Source: Desulfuromonas sp.
GTDB taxonomy: Bacteria > Desulfobacterota > Desulfuromonadia > Desulfuromonadales > Geopsychrobacteraceae
Length of the DNA stretch: 58,879 bases
Direction of reading: 5' to 3'
Assembly (NCBI GenBank): GCA_002868865.1
Contig: PKUC01000020.1
Coordinates: forward strand, 1 to 58,879
The notes beneath the pieces were generated by a model. That model searched no databases. It had not been told where the DNA came from and saw only the letters and a list, made by a program, of their open reading frames with translations. Positions 1 through 8,181 of this stretch are shown piece by piece (position 1 is the stretch's first letter; each line of letters begins with the position of its first letter). A program made the position numbers and the translations under genes.

Positions 1-1155
1 ACCTACAAGGAGAACGTCACGATCCCCGCTTCGACGGTCATCTCCAGCAGCGACCCGGACGACCCATCCGTTGTCATGGCCACCGTCATCGAGGGCGACG
101 GGACCGGGCCGGTGGTCACCATGAAGCGCGCTTCAACTCTCGAAGGATTTACCATCCAGGGAGGCACCACGGGGATTCTTTTTGAAGGCGAGCACCAGAT
201 CGTCAGCAAAAATCGGATCACCGACAACACCGGCCCCGGCATCAGAGGTCCTGGTTCTGTCGACAGTAATTTCAAATACCTGGCCTATTCAGGCTGGGCA
301 GGCACCATCGTCGACAACGAAATCTTCGCGAACCAGAGTCCCGGCCCCGGCGGCGGTATCTCCATCGCAAGTACCTACAGCTCCATCGGCCGTGACGACG
401 AAATGATCGCCCGCAACAAGATCTACGAAAACTCAGCATCAGACGGTGGAGGCATCTACTGCAAACGGGCGGAGAGCCTGATCACCGACAACAGCATCGA
501 AAAGAATGTTGCCAGCCGGAAGGGAGGCGGGATCTACATCGACGACTTCTCCGCGGCGTCTGCCATCGATAACATCGTCAGCGAAAACAGCGCCACCTCC
601 GACGGCGGCGGCATCTACATCCAAACCTTCTCAGGAAGAATGACCGGCAACGACGTCCTGAACAACAGCAGTACCGCAGGGTCGGGCGGAGGGCTTGCGT
701 TCTTTTGGGGCAGTGGCCAACTCGAAGGCAACGTCTTCAGTGGCAATTCGGCCAACAGATATGGCGGCGGAATCGATGGCTATGAGTTGACCGGCAAACT
801 CGCCGACAACGTGATTCTTGGCAACAGCAGCCGCTACCAAGGCGGAGGCTTTTACCTCAATGCTCTGAAAGGCACCCTCGACGGCAATCAGATCGAAAAC
901 AATCAGGGGAGCAAAGGCGGGGGCGGATACGTCCACAACACCTACCCTGAGAGCGTCATCACAAACAACACTGTCACCGGAAACACAGCCCGGCTCAGCT
1001 GCGGGGGGCTGTATCTGGGGTACACTTGGAGTACCGGTGGGTTGAGTCTAGCGGATTTCAGCGGAAACAGCGTGACAGGGAATACTGTCACCGAACCGGA
1101 AGTCGGGGACAGTACGCCCATCGACATCTGCAACAAATGGGGCGAAAGCTACTAA
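1..1155 (+). CDS. Right-handed beta-helix repeat protein, 5' end outside window
   Basis: The reading frame is open from base 1, so the gene starts before the window and about 384 residues of its C-terminal part are present. The protein is built of imperfect repeats of roughly 20-25 residues with the pattern N-x-I/V-x-x-N-x-A/S-x-x-G-G-G-I/F-x-I/L, rich in Asn, Gly, Ser and Thr. This is typical of parallel beta-helix (PbH1, NosD-like) domains and of extracellular adhesins or polysaccharide-active proteins. It ends shortly after the last coil, with no visible C-terminal anchor or autotransporter barrel. A surface or secreted location is inferred; substrate and function cannot be told. Confidence 0.8.
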   Translation, partial: TYKENVTIPASTVISSSDPDDPSVVMATVIEGDGTGPVVTMKRASTLEGFTIQGGTTGILFEGEHQIVSKNRITDNTGPGIRGPGSVDSNFKYLAYSGWAGTIVDNEIFANQSPGPGGGISIASTYSSIGRDDEMIARNKIYENSASDGGGIYCKRAESLITDNSIEKNVASRKGGGIYIDDFSAASAIDNIVSENSATSDGGGIYIQTFSGRMTGNDVLNNSSTAGSGGGLAFFWGSGQLEGNVFSGNSANRYGGGIDGYELTGKLADNVILGNSSRYQGGGFYLNALKGTLDGNQIENNQGSKGGGGYVHNTYPESVITNNTVTGNTARLSCGGLYLGYTWSTGGLSLADFSGNSVTGNTVTEPEVGDSTPIDICNKWGESY

Positions 1156-1177
1156 AGTAAAAGGGATAGTAAATACA

Positions 1178-1654
1178 ATGAAACCAACAGAAAAACTTCT
1201 CGATTTTCTCGCGCCGCAAATCGGGCAGGAGATCCATGTCGGGCCGTGGTTGACCATCGACCAGCAGCGGATCGATACTTTTGCCGAAGTGACCGGAGAT
1301 CTGCAGTGGATTCATACCGACCCCGAGCGCGCGGCAATCGAGTCTCCTTATGGCACGACGGTCGCCCATGGCTACCTGACCCTGTCGCTGTTGCCGTATC
1401 TGACGGAAAGCAACCACCCCGACTTTTTCCAGAAGAACTATCCGGGGATGAAATACCGGGTCAACTATGGCCTCAACAAGCTGCGCTTCCCCGCGCCGGT
1501 CAAGGCAGGCACCACCATCCGCGCCCGGACAACCATTCAAGCCGCGGAGGCTGCAGGCCCCGGAGTCCAGATCACCTATCTCATCACCGTAGAGATCGAA
1601 GGTGAGGCCAAACCGGCCTGTGTGGCGGAGTTTCTGGCCAGAGTCTACCCGTAG
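1178..1654 (+). CDS. MaoC family (R)-specific enoyl-CoA hydratase-like protein
   Basis: A 158-residue protein with the single hot-dog fold of MaoC-like hydratases. The segment F-A-E-V-T-G-D-L-Q-W-I-H-T-D matches the family hydratase motif, with D41 and H46 as the expected catalytic pair. Family members hydrate trans-2-enoyl-CoA to (R)-3-hydroxyacyl-CoA in the cytoplasm. The length is normal for a stand-alone MaoC protein. It starts at ATG after a GGGATAG stretch, 22 bases after the beta-helix gene. It converges on the DNA ligase gene with only 9 bases between the stops. The exact acyl substrate is unknown. Confidence 0.85.
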   Translation: MKPTEKLLDFLAPQIGQEIHVGPWLTIDQQRIDTFAEVTGDLQWIHTDPERAAIESPYGTTVAHGYLTLSLLPYLTESNHPDFFQKNYPGMKYRVNYGLNKLRFPAPVKAGTTIRARTTIQAAEAAGPGVQITYLITVEIEGEAKPACVAEFLARVYP

Positions 1655-1663
1655 CAGGTCCCC

Positions 1664-3466
1664 TCAATCGACATCGAGTATTCCGAGACGACGCAGGCGG
1701 GTCACCAGCTGCACACCGCTGTCGCTGGCAAAAAAGGTCTGAAGATTCTCCGCCGACCGTGCACTGACTCCGTCGATCGCCGCCAGTCGGGCGGGACCGG
1801 CCAGACGCAGTTCATCGAGTGTCTCAAACTCACGGGCCAGCTTTTGACAGGTCTTGGGGCCAACTCCCGCGACACCGATCGCGCTGAGCAACTGTGCCAG
1901 GTCGGGCCGATTGTTCGCACGCAGCACGGCACCGATCCGTTCTGCCCGCACCGTCCCAAAACCGGGCAGCGCCACCATACGGGGCACCTGCAGCTCAAAA
2001 AACGACGGCAGATCGCCGATCAGTCCCGCCTCGACCAGCTGAGACACCCGCCCCTCGCCGAGCCCGGACAGCCCTAACTGCTGAGCAAAATAGACAGCAC
2101 GGGCAACAAACTGCTGATGACAACCGTCACTATCACTGAAACAGGCACCAACTTCCGGCGGCAGAAGATACTCCGGCGGGATAATCACCCCAGCGTCGCC
2201 TTCGGGACGATCGACAACATCAACGATCTGTGGGACGGTATCACCTTTGAGCGCTACAACCACACGGCAACCGGCCGTGACCCCGAGGCTGCGCAGGGTG
2301 TCGATATGATGAAGGGACGCGCGAGACACCTGAATCCGCCCGATCTTGACCGGATCGAGCAGGGCAATCGGCGTCCGTTTTCCGGTTCGTCCGATGCGCC
2401 ATTCGAGGTCGGTCACCCGGGTGACCGCGGTCGCGGGCGGAAACTTCCAGGCCGCGGCCCAGAACGGAAACCTCTCTCCGAGACCAAGGCGCCGTTGTAG
2501 ATCCAGACGATCAACCTTGATAACGATCCCATCGGCGGCAAAAGGGAGGTCGGCCCGGTGGGCCAAATACTCACGATAGAGGCTACGAACCTGATCCACA
2601 CCTTCGACCACCTCGGTCTGCTCCAAAAGGACAGGAAGCCCCCAGCGCGCCAATCGTTCGAGGCCACGCAGCGCTGAATCCACGTCGAGCACCTCGGCAT
2701 TGACCAGCTCGAACGGAAAAAACCGCAGGGTTTTCAAGGCCCACCCCCGCGGATGTTTGGCCCGCAGGGTCGCCACGGCCAGATGCCGCGGTGACGCATA
2801 GCGATCGTCCTCGTTCTGCTGCGCATTATTTCCTGCGATGAATTCCGGAAGCACTGCATAGACCTCACCGCGCACCACCACCCGCGGCGGAAACGGTGCC
2901 CGCAACATGACCGGAACGCCCTCTATCTCACCGACACGTGCCAAAACATCCTCACCCAACAGCCCATCGCCGCGGGTCGCTGCCGAAACCAGTTTGCCCT
3001 GCACATAGGTCAGTTCGACCGGAAGACCATCGACCTTCGGTTGTGCCAGAAATCGCAGCCGCTCGCCGGGGTTCAGCTGTTCAATCCTTTCAAAAAGGGC
3101 CACCACCGCACTGTCATCCGACGATGAATCGAGACTCAACATCGGCTGAGAATGGGCAACGGTCAGATGTTGCGCTGCGGCACCGCCGACCGACCGGGTC
3201 GGTGAATCAACCGCAGCCAGTGCAGGAAAACAGGATTCGAGCTTCCGGAGCCGGACATGCAGCAAATCGTATTCACTGTCGCTGACGATCGGCTTTGCCT
3301 GTTGGTAATAGAGACGGTCATGAAAACGGATATCATCGCTGATGGATGTCATCTGCCGTTTGACTTCGCCATGGGATAGCGACGGACAACTGTCCACGGC
3401 ATTTGCGGCAGAAACCAGAACCACGATGAGGAATGAAACGAATAGAACAATACGGAATATACGCAT
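1664..3466 (-). CDS. ligB: LigB-type NAD-dependent DNA ligase with signal peptide
   Basis: A 600-residue NAD+-dependent DNA ligase. It has an Ia-like segment (YYQQAKPIVSDSEYD), the adenylation motif K-V-D-G with K144 as the likely AMP-accepting lysine, an OB-fold region, and a helix-hairpin-helix C-terminus. It lacks the Cys4 zinc finger and C-terminal BRCT domain of LigA, which fits the LigB branch. ATG 3466 was chosen because AGGAGG lies just upstream; a longer frame opens at 3562 without such a site. The N-terminus is hydrophobic from about residue 4 to 22 and ends in A-N-A, a credible Sec signal peptide. E. coli LigB also has a signal-like N-terminus. Nicks sealed by this enzyme may lie outside the cytoplasm; this is inference. 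Confidence 0.85.
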   Translation of the reverse strand: MRIFRIVLFVSFLIVVLVSAANAVDSCPSLSHGEVKRQMTSISDDIRFHDRLYYQQAKPIVSDSEYDLLHVRLRKLESCFPALAAVDSPTRSVGGAAAQHLTVAHSQPMLSLDSSSDDSAVVALFERIEQLNPGERLRFLAQPKVDGLPVELTYVQGKLVSAATRGDGLLGEDVLARVGEIEGVPVMLRAPFPPRVVVRGEVYAVLPEFIAGNNAQQNEDDRYASPRHLAVATLRAKHPRGWALKTLRFFPFELVNAEVLDVDSALRGLERLARWGLPVLLEQTEVVEGVDQVRSLYREYLAHRADLPFAADGIVIKVDRLDLQRRLGLGERFPFWAAAWKFPPATAVTRVTDLEWRIGRTGKRTPIALLDPVKIGRIQVSRASLHHIDTLRSLGVTAGCRVVVALKGDTVPQIVDVVDRPEGDAGVIIPPEYLLPPEVGACFSDSDGCHQQFVARAVYFAQQLGLSGLGEGRVSQLVEAGLIGDLPSFFELQVPRMVALPGFGTVRAERIGAVLRANNRPDLAQLLSAIGVAGVGPKTCQKLAREFETLDELRLAGPARLAAIDGVSARSAENLQTFFASDSGVQLVTRLRRLGILDVD

Positions 3467-3651
3467 GGACCCCCCTCCTGCGGAAATAAGACGTGTATTG
3501 CCCCCTAGAATCGCAAACCCACATAAAAAACACAACAAAAAGCGTCTTAAGCCAAAAAACATTGGCCTCCATTGATCGTATTATCTATATTGTTTTTAGT
3601 TTTTTTTTGCGGAAACCTAGGCTGAAATATAAGTTCGGAGGATACTGAACA

Positions 3652-4287
3652 TTGAACAGTGGGATAATCGAGCAATTCGAGCAGGCTCTGCTGGCGATGG
3701 ATCGCATAGAAGCACAACGGATTCTTACCCGCGCCGCAACAAAACAACAGACCCTGCAATATATTGAAGATATTGTCGTTCCTGTCCTGGAACGGATCGG
3801 TCTCAAATGGGAACAGGGACATATCCCACTGGCCCAAATCTACATGAGTGGCCGTATCTGCGAAGAACTGATCGATTCATTCTTGCCCGAAGCATCTCCA
3901 GAGCGCATCTCCCACCCCAAAATAGCCATCGCCATTCTCGATGATCATCACCTGCTCGGCAAATCGATCATCAGTTCGGTACTGCGCGCCAGTGGAGTCG
4001 CCCTTGAAGACTTCGGCACGCAGGATAGTGACGGTCTGGTGGAAGAAACTCTCAAAAAAGACATTGATATCCTTTTGATTTCGGTCCTCATGCTCGCTTC
4101 AGCGCATCACATCACAGACGTAGTGGCCCGCCTCAAAGAACAAAAACCATCGATCCGCCTGATTGTTGGCGGGGCACCGTTCCGTTTTGATACCGAACTG
4201 TGGCGAACCGTTGGAGCGGACGCGACGGGACATAATACCAACGAGGCTATTCAAGCCACCTGGAAAATGATCGAGGAGCTGTCATGA
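3652..4287 (+). CDS. Corrinoid (B12-binding) methyltransferase-type protein
   Basis: A 211-residue protein with the two-part layout of methanol/methylamine corrinoid proteins (MtaC/MtbC/MttC): a helical cap (residues 1-85) and a Rossmann-like cobalamin domain. The B12 signature D-x-H-x-x-G is seen as D98-H-H100-L-L-G103, so H100 is the likely lower axial cobalt ligand. A G-G motif near residue 173 matches the nucleotide-loop site. The start is TTG 3652, preceded by GGAGG with 10 bases of spacing. The stop overlaps the next gene's ATG by four bases, so the two are translationally coupled. No cobalamin riboswitch is visible in the 185-base leader. It should carry methyl groups for, or form a complex with, the next protein. 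Confidence 0.88.
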   Translation: MNSGIIEQFEQALLAMDRIEAQRILTRAATKQQTLQYIEDIVVPVLERIGLKWEQGHIPLAQIYMSGRICEELIDSFLPEASPERISHPKIAIAILDDHHLLGKSIISSVLRASGVALEDFGTQDSDGLVEETLKKDIDILLISVLMLASAHHITDVVARLKEQKPSIRLIVGGAPFRFDTELWRTVGADATGHNTNEAIQATWKMIEELS

Positions 4288-5324
4288 GCACACCGGCGAT
4301 GACGTCCCTTGAACGGGTACTGACCACTCTCGGCCATCAGGAACCGGACAGAGTGCCTCTGTTTCTCCTGCTGACAATGCACGGCGCCAAAGAGCTGGGG
4401 ATGTCGATTCGAGACTACTTTTCACGTGCGGATCATGTCGCCGAAGGACAACTGCGCCTGCGTGAAAAGTATCAACACGACTGCTACTACTCGTTTTTTT
4501 ACGCGCCCCTTGAGGTCGAAGCCTGGGGTGGAGACGTTCTCTACGTGGAAGATGGTCCGCCCAACTCCGGACAGCCGTTTATTCAGCATCCGTCGCAGAT
4601 TGAAAAACTGACCGTCCCGGACATGGACACCCCTTGTCTCCAGAAGGTATTGGACGCAACCGCAACGATAAAAAAAGAGATGCCCAGCGAAGCACCCATC
4701 ATCGGCGTGGTGATGTCACCCTTCTCGCTGCCGGTCATGCAGCTCGGTTTTCCGGCCTATCTGGACCTGATTTATCAGCAGCCCGATCTTTTCAGCAAAC
4801 TGATGGAGATCAATCAGGATTTTTGCGTAGCCTGGGCGAATGCTCAACTCGACGCCGGAGCGACGGCGATCTGTTATTTTGACCCGGTATCTTCACCGAC
4901 TATTATCGATCGCGCCCTCTACCAACGGACGGGCCAGCCCGTGGCACGCGAGACCCTGGCACGGATCAATGGGCCCACGGCAACCCACTTGGCATCAGGG
5001 CGCAGTCTGCCCATTGTCGATGACGTGGCCGCCACGGGATCCGCCGTCATCAGCGCGACGGCTCTCGAATCTTTAGCCGACATGAAAACGGCCAGTCGCA
5101 ACAAGCTCACCGTGCTTGGCAACCTCAACGGTATCGAAATGGCCCGCTGGTCGCCGGAAGAGGCCCGAGCCAAAGTCACGGCCGCCATCGCCGCCGCTGC
5201 GCCCGGCGGGGGGTTCATCCTTTCTGACAACCACGGAGAGATCCCCTGGCAGGTCAGCGATGAAATCCTGATGACAATTTCAGAAACCGTTCGAGAATCA
5301 GGTACATATCCCCTTCTCCCTTAA
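4284..5324 (+). CDS. UroD/MtaA-family methyltransferase-like protein with altered zinc site
   Basis: A 346-residue TIM-barrel protein of the uroporphyrinogen decarboxylase superfamily, in the branch that includes the MtaA/MtbA methylcobamide:coenzyme M methyltransferases. Those enzymes bind zinc through a His-x-Cys pair and a later Cys about 77 residues on. Here the matching positions read H235-L-A237 and N316-H317, so both cysteines are missing. Classical thiol activation is therefore doubtful. It may bind methyl-cobamide without transferring to a thiol, use another acceptor, or act as a sensor partner. It is coupled to the corrinoid protein by a four-base overlap and lies 28 bases before the sensor kinase. 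Uroporphyrinogen decarboxylase (HemE) itself is unlikely in this context. Confidence 0.78.
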   Translation: MSTPAMTSLERVLTTLGHQEPDRVPLFLLLTMHGAKELGMSIRDYFSRADHVAEGQLRLREKYQHDCYYSFFYAPLEVEAWGGDVLYVEDGPPNSGQPFIQHPSQIEKLTVPDMDTPCLQKVLDATATIKKEMPSEAPIIGVVMSPFSLPVMQLGFPAYLDLIYQQPDLFSKLMEINQDFCVAWANAQLDAGATAICYFDPVSSPTIIDRALYQRTGQPVARETLARINGPTATHLASGRSLPIVDDVAATGSAVISATALESLADMKTASRNKLTVLGNLNGIEMARWSPEEARAKVTAAIAAAAPGGGFILSDNHGEIPWQVSDEILMTISETVRESGTYPLLP

Positions 5325-5352
5325 TTGCACAGTCCGGAAGCGCCGATTCATT

Positions 5353-7512
5353 ATGCCGCAGAAACCCAGAATAAAACTGGCCGTTTGTCGAAACTTTATC
5401 CCTGAAGTCACGGCTTGTCTGCAACAGTTAAAACTGAACAACATTCAGGTGCTCCCCTGGGAACCCTGCTGCGAACACCCGCCAAAGTCCTGGCAGTCCG
5501 CTGCGGAACTGATCGAAACCGACTCTTCCGCACCCGTAATGATGATAGGTGGCTGCCTGCCTACGGGGCTGACCGAGCCTCCTGAAGGGTACAAACACCT
5601 TTCCCTTTTTCCTCTGGAAAATTGTTTTCACCTGCTCAGCGGACGAACACAGGTCAATACCTTTGCCAACAACGGAAACTATCTCGTCTCATCGGGCTCA
5701 ATACTTACTTGGCGTAACCGTTTGCACCATTGGGGCTTTAATCAAGAAACCGCCCGTCTTTTTTTCAGAGATACCACTCAAAAAATAGTCCTGCTCGAAA
5801 CCAATATCGACTGCGAATCCAGCCAGGCTCATCTGAAAGAATTTTCAGACTACGTAGATCGCCCCGTTTCAATTGAAAAAATAGGCCTCGACTACCTCAG
5901 CTTTTATCTCCGTTCGATGATCGAGTCAAAAACCAACCAGATCTTGAGTACCCGGATGAAAATGCTCCAGGAGCAGACCGCCAATCAGATGATGGCGCTT
6001 GACCTGTTTGATGCCCTGATCGACAAACCCACCGAAGCGGAGGCCATCGAGGGAGTGTGTGAGCTGTTCCGCACCCTATTTGCACCTCGTGATGTCCGCT
6101 TTTCACACCATTGGGCAACAGGCCAAGACACCTCTTACGATGGAAAACCCTGCAGTTTCGCAGACCGCCTGCGACTGTCGCGAGGCGAAAAGTTTGTCGT
6201 CCACAAGGGGCGACAGGGTTTCAGTCTGACCCTGCAAAGTCAATCTCTCAACATCGGGCACATCGATATCGTTCAGGTCTCCTTCCCCGAGCACCTCAAC
6301 CGTTACCTGAACTTAGCGCTCTCGCTCATCCCCCTGTGCACCCTCGGTATCCATAAAGGACGCATGTCTGAAGACCTGAAACGTGAGATGGATTCCCTTG
6401 TCAAGATGACAAGAGAATTGGGTGAAAGTGAAAAACGCTTCCAACTCGCCTTTATGACCAACCCCGACCCAACTGTCCTGATCCGCTTGGAAGATGGCGC
6501 CCTGCTCCATGCCAACAGAGCTTTCACCGAATCGATCGGCGTGACACCGGCAGGATTGAACGGGCTTGAGTTTGCAACCCTCAATTTCTGGATGCAGCCA
6601 GAAGAACCTGGGAACATTCTCAACCTCCTGCGCAGTGCAGAGGATATTGACCGCATGGAGGTATCAACCAGAAACTGCTCAGGAGAACCGATCGACTACC
6701 AGTTAAGCGCCCGGCAGCTATCGCTCAAAAATGAACCCTGTGGGCTCATTTTTATGCACAACATTACCGCTGAAAAAACGGCCGAACAGATCCTGCGTGA
6801 TTCAAACCGGGTGAAGAACGAGTTCATCTCGATGGCAGCTCACGAACTGCGGACTCCGCTCAGCACGATGATGGGATTTACTGAATTTTTGATGGAACCG
6901 GAAAACTACGGGGGGTTTACCGAAGAGCAGAAGCAGGAGTTTTTAGCCGATATTTACAGCAGGGGGGAATCTCTGAACCGGATCGTCGACGATCTGCTCG
7001 ATGTCAGCCGGATCGAAAGCGGTCGTCCGCTGACCCTCGATTTTCAAACCCACGATCTGAAAAAGATGGTCGAGAAAACCGTCGCAGACTACCAGGTTCA
7101 CAACAGCGGGCATCGGTTCGAAACCAGAATTCAGGACCCGAACTCACCCGCACCATTAAGTTTCGACCTGTACCGGACAAAACAGGTCATCGAAAACCTG
7201 CTGAACAACGCGCAAAAATATTCACCTGAAAATCGACACATCATCGTCAGCGTCCACCAGGCTCAACATGCGTGGGAGATTCAGGTTTCCGACCAAGGAT
7301 TCGGCATGACCCCGGATCAGGTGCAGCGCATCTTTGATAAATTTTACCGGGTCGATTCTTCAAACACGGCCATCCAGGGTCTGGGACTCGGCATGAGTAT
7401 CGTCAAGCAGATCGTCGAAGCCCACGGTGGTGAAATCGATATCGACAGTACCAAAGGCGTCGGCACCAAGGTGACAGTCCGCTACCCTCTGACAGGCACC
7501 AAAAAGGATTGA
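5353..7512 (+). CDS. Sensor histidine kinase with DUF1638-like N-terminus and PAS domain
   Basis: A 719-residue protein without obvious membrane spans, so probably cytoplasmic. Residues about 1-190 resemble DUF1638, a domain often encoded near corrinoid methyltransferases. The stretch G-G-C-L-P-T-G and the following F-P-L-E-N-C and G-N-Y-L-V-S-S-G match its conserved pattern. Residues 200-345 hold an unassigned, possibly GAF-like, region. A PAS domain spans about 365-475, and the HisKA H-box has the phospho-acceptor H497 in A-A-H-E-L-R-T-P. The HATPase N, G1 (D-Q-G-F-G-M) and G2 (G-L-G-L-G-M) boxes follow near 600-715. No response regulator lies beside it. The gene order implies sensing of the corrinoid or methylation state; this is inferred. 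Confidence 0.8.
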   Translation: MPQKPRIKLAVCRNFIPEVTACLQQLKLNNIQVLPWEPCCEHPPKSWQSAAELIETDSSAPVMMIGGCLPTGLTEPPEGYKHLSLFPLENCFHLLSGRTQVNTFANNGNYLVSSGSILTWRNRLHHWGFNQETARLFFRDTTQKIVLLETNIDCESSQAHLKEFSDYVDRPVSIEKIGLDYLSFYLRSMIESKTNQILSTRMKMLQEQTANQMMALDLFDALIDKPTEAEAIEGVCELFRTLFAPRDVRFSHHWATGQDTSYDGKPCSFADRLRLSRGEKFVVHKGRQGFSLTLQSQSLNIGHIDIVQVSFPEHLNRYLNLALSLIPLCTLGIHKGRMSEDLKREMDSLVKMTRELGESEKRFQLAFMTNPDPTVLIRLEDGALLHANRAFTESIGVTPAGLNGLEFATLNFWMQPEEPGNILNLLRSAEDIDRMEVSTRNCSGEPIDYQLSARQLSLKNEPCGLIFMHNITAEKTAEQILRDSNRVKNEFISMAAHELRTPLSTMMGFTEFLMEPENYGGFTEEQKQEFLADIYSRGESLNRIVDDLLDVSRIESGRPLTLDFQTHDLKKMVEKTVADYQVHNSGHRFETRIQDPNSPAPLSFDLYRTKQVIENLLNNAQKYSPENRHIIVSVHQAQHAWEIQVSDQGFGMTPDQVQRIFDKFYRVDSSNTAIQGLGLGMSIVKQIVEAHGGEIDIDSTKGVGTKVTVRYPLTGTKKD

Positions 7513-7542
7513 GCCGCAACGGTTAAGAAAAAAATTCTCCCC

Positions 7543-8181
7543 CTACTGATACAAACGGTCATCCATCATCATCGTTTCAAACACCTCAGCCGGTGAGTGA
7601 TCCCCGTTCTCCGTCAATTCCTTCAAGGTGACATCTCCCGATTCGATCACATACCCCTTGTCGCGCAGATGGTCGATAGCACCCTTGAGGCTAAAATCGA
7701 TCCGCTTGGCCAGCTGTTTCAATGGCATCAGTTCAGCGTGCGGAAACGGTGGATGAACGTCCTGCCCGTCATACCAGCTGCCTTTAAGGGTTTTCCCCAG
7801 ATCCATCACTGAACCGAACGGCACATAACCGACGATACTGCCGTGCAGACAGATCAGACTCAGCACAAGCGCGGCGATAAACTCTTTGCGGAGGGAAAAC
7901 GATCGTTTCAGGCGATCCTTTAGATAGGACAACAAGGCCCGCCAGTTGAAATAGAGGTGAAAGCAGGATCCGACAAAGAAGATCAGGCTCAGGCAGGTGT
8001 GCATGGTCCCCCACTGCTCTTTGTCGAGGGCAAACAGGTGCCACGCCGTCCAGTAGGCGATGCGCCCTTCGGGCATCACGTAGATCACCACCCCGGAAAC
8101 AACCATCGCCAGGCCACTGAAGGTCACCAGCAACGACACAAATCCACGAAAATTGAAAGGAGCCGTTTTACCGTCCTGCAT
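7543..8181 (-). CDS. DUF4405-like membrane protein, possible heme b protein
   Basis: A 212-residue integral membrane protein with three hydrophobic segments (about residues 10-35, 60-82 and 100-125) followed by a soluble C-terminal tail of about 85 residues. Histidines occur at the ends of or inside the helices (A-W-H-L-F, M-H-T-C and C-F-H-L-Y), as in the small cytochrome b-like DUF4405 family, so a heme or electron-transfer role is possible. The soluble tail resembles a small helical domain without clear assignment. The ATG lies inside the end of pgi (14-base overlap), preceded by GGGAG, so translation is coupled to pgi. It converges on the kinase gene 30 bases away. Function unproven. Confidence 0.65.
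   Translation of the reverse strand: MQDGKTAPFNFRGFVSLLVTFSGLAMVVSGVVIYVMPEGRIAYWTAWHLFALDKEQWGTMHTCLSLIFFVGSCFHLYFNWRALLSYLKDRLKRSFSLRKEFIAALVLSLICLHGSIVGYVPFGSVMDLGKTLKGSWYDGQDVHPPFPHAELMPLKQLAKRIDFSLKGAIDHLRDKGYVIESGDVTLKELTENGDHSPAEVFETMMMDDRLYQ

Noticed and set aside
3467-3651. Cobalamin riboswitch before the corrinoid cassette
   Set aside because: The leader is short and contains no B12-box-like GCCACTG sequence or pairing pattern of the family.
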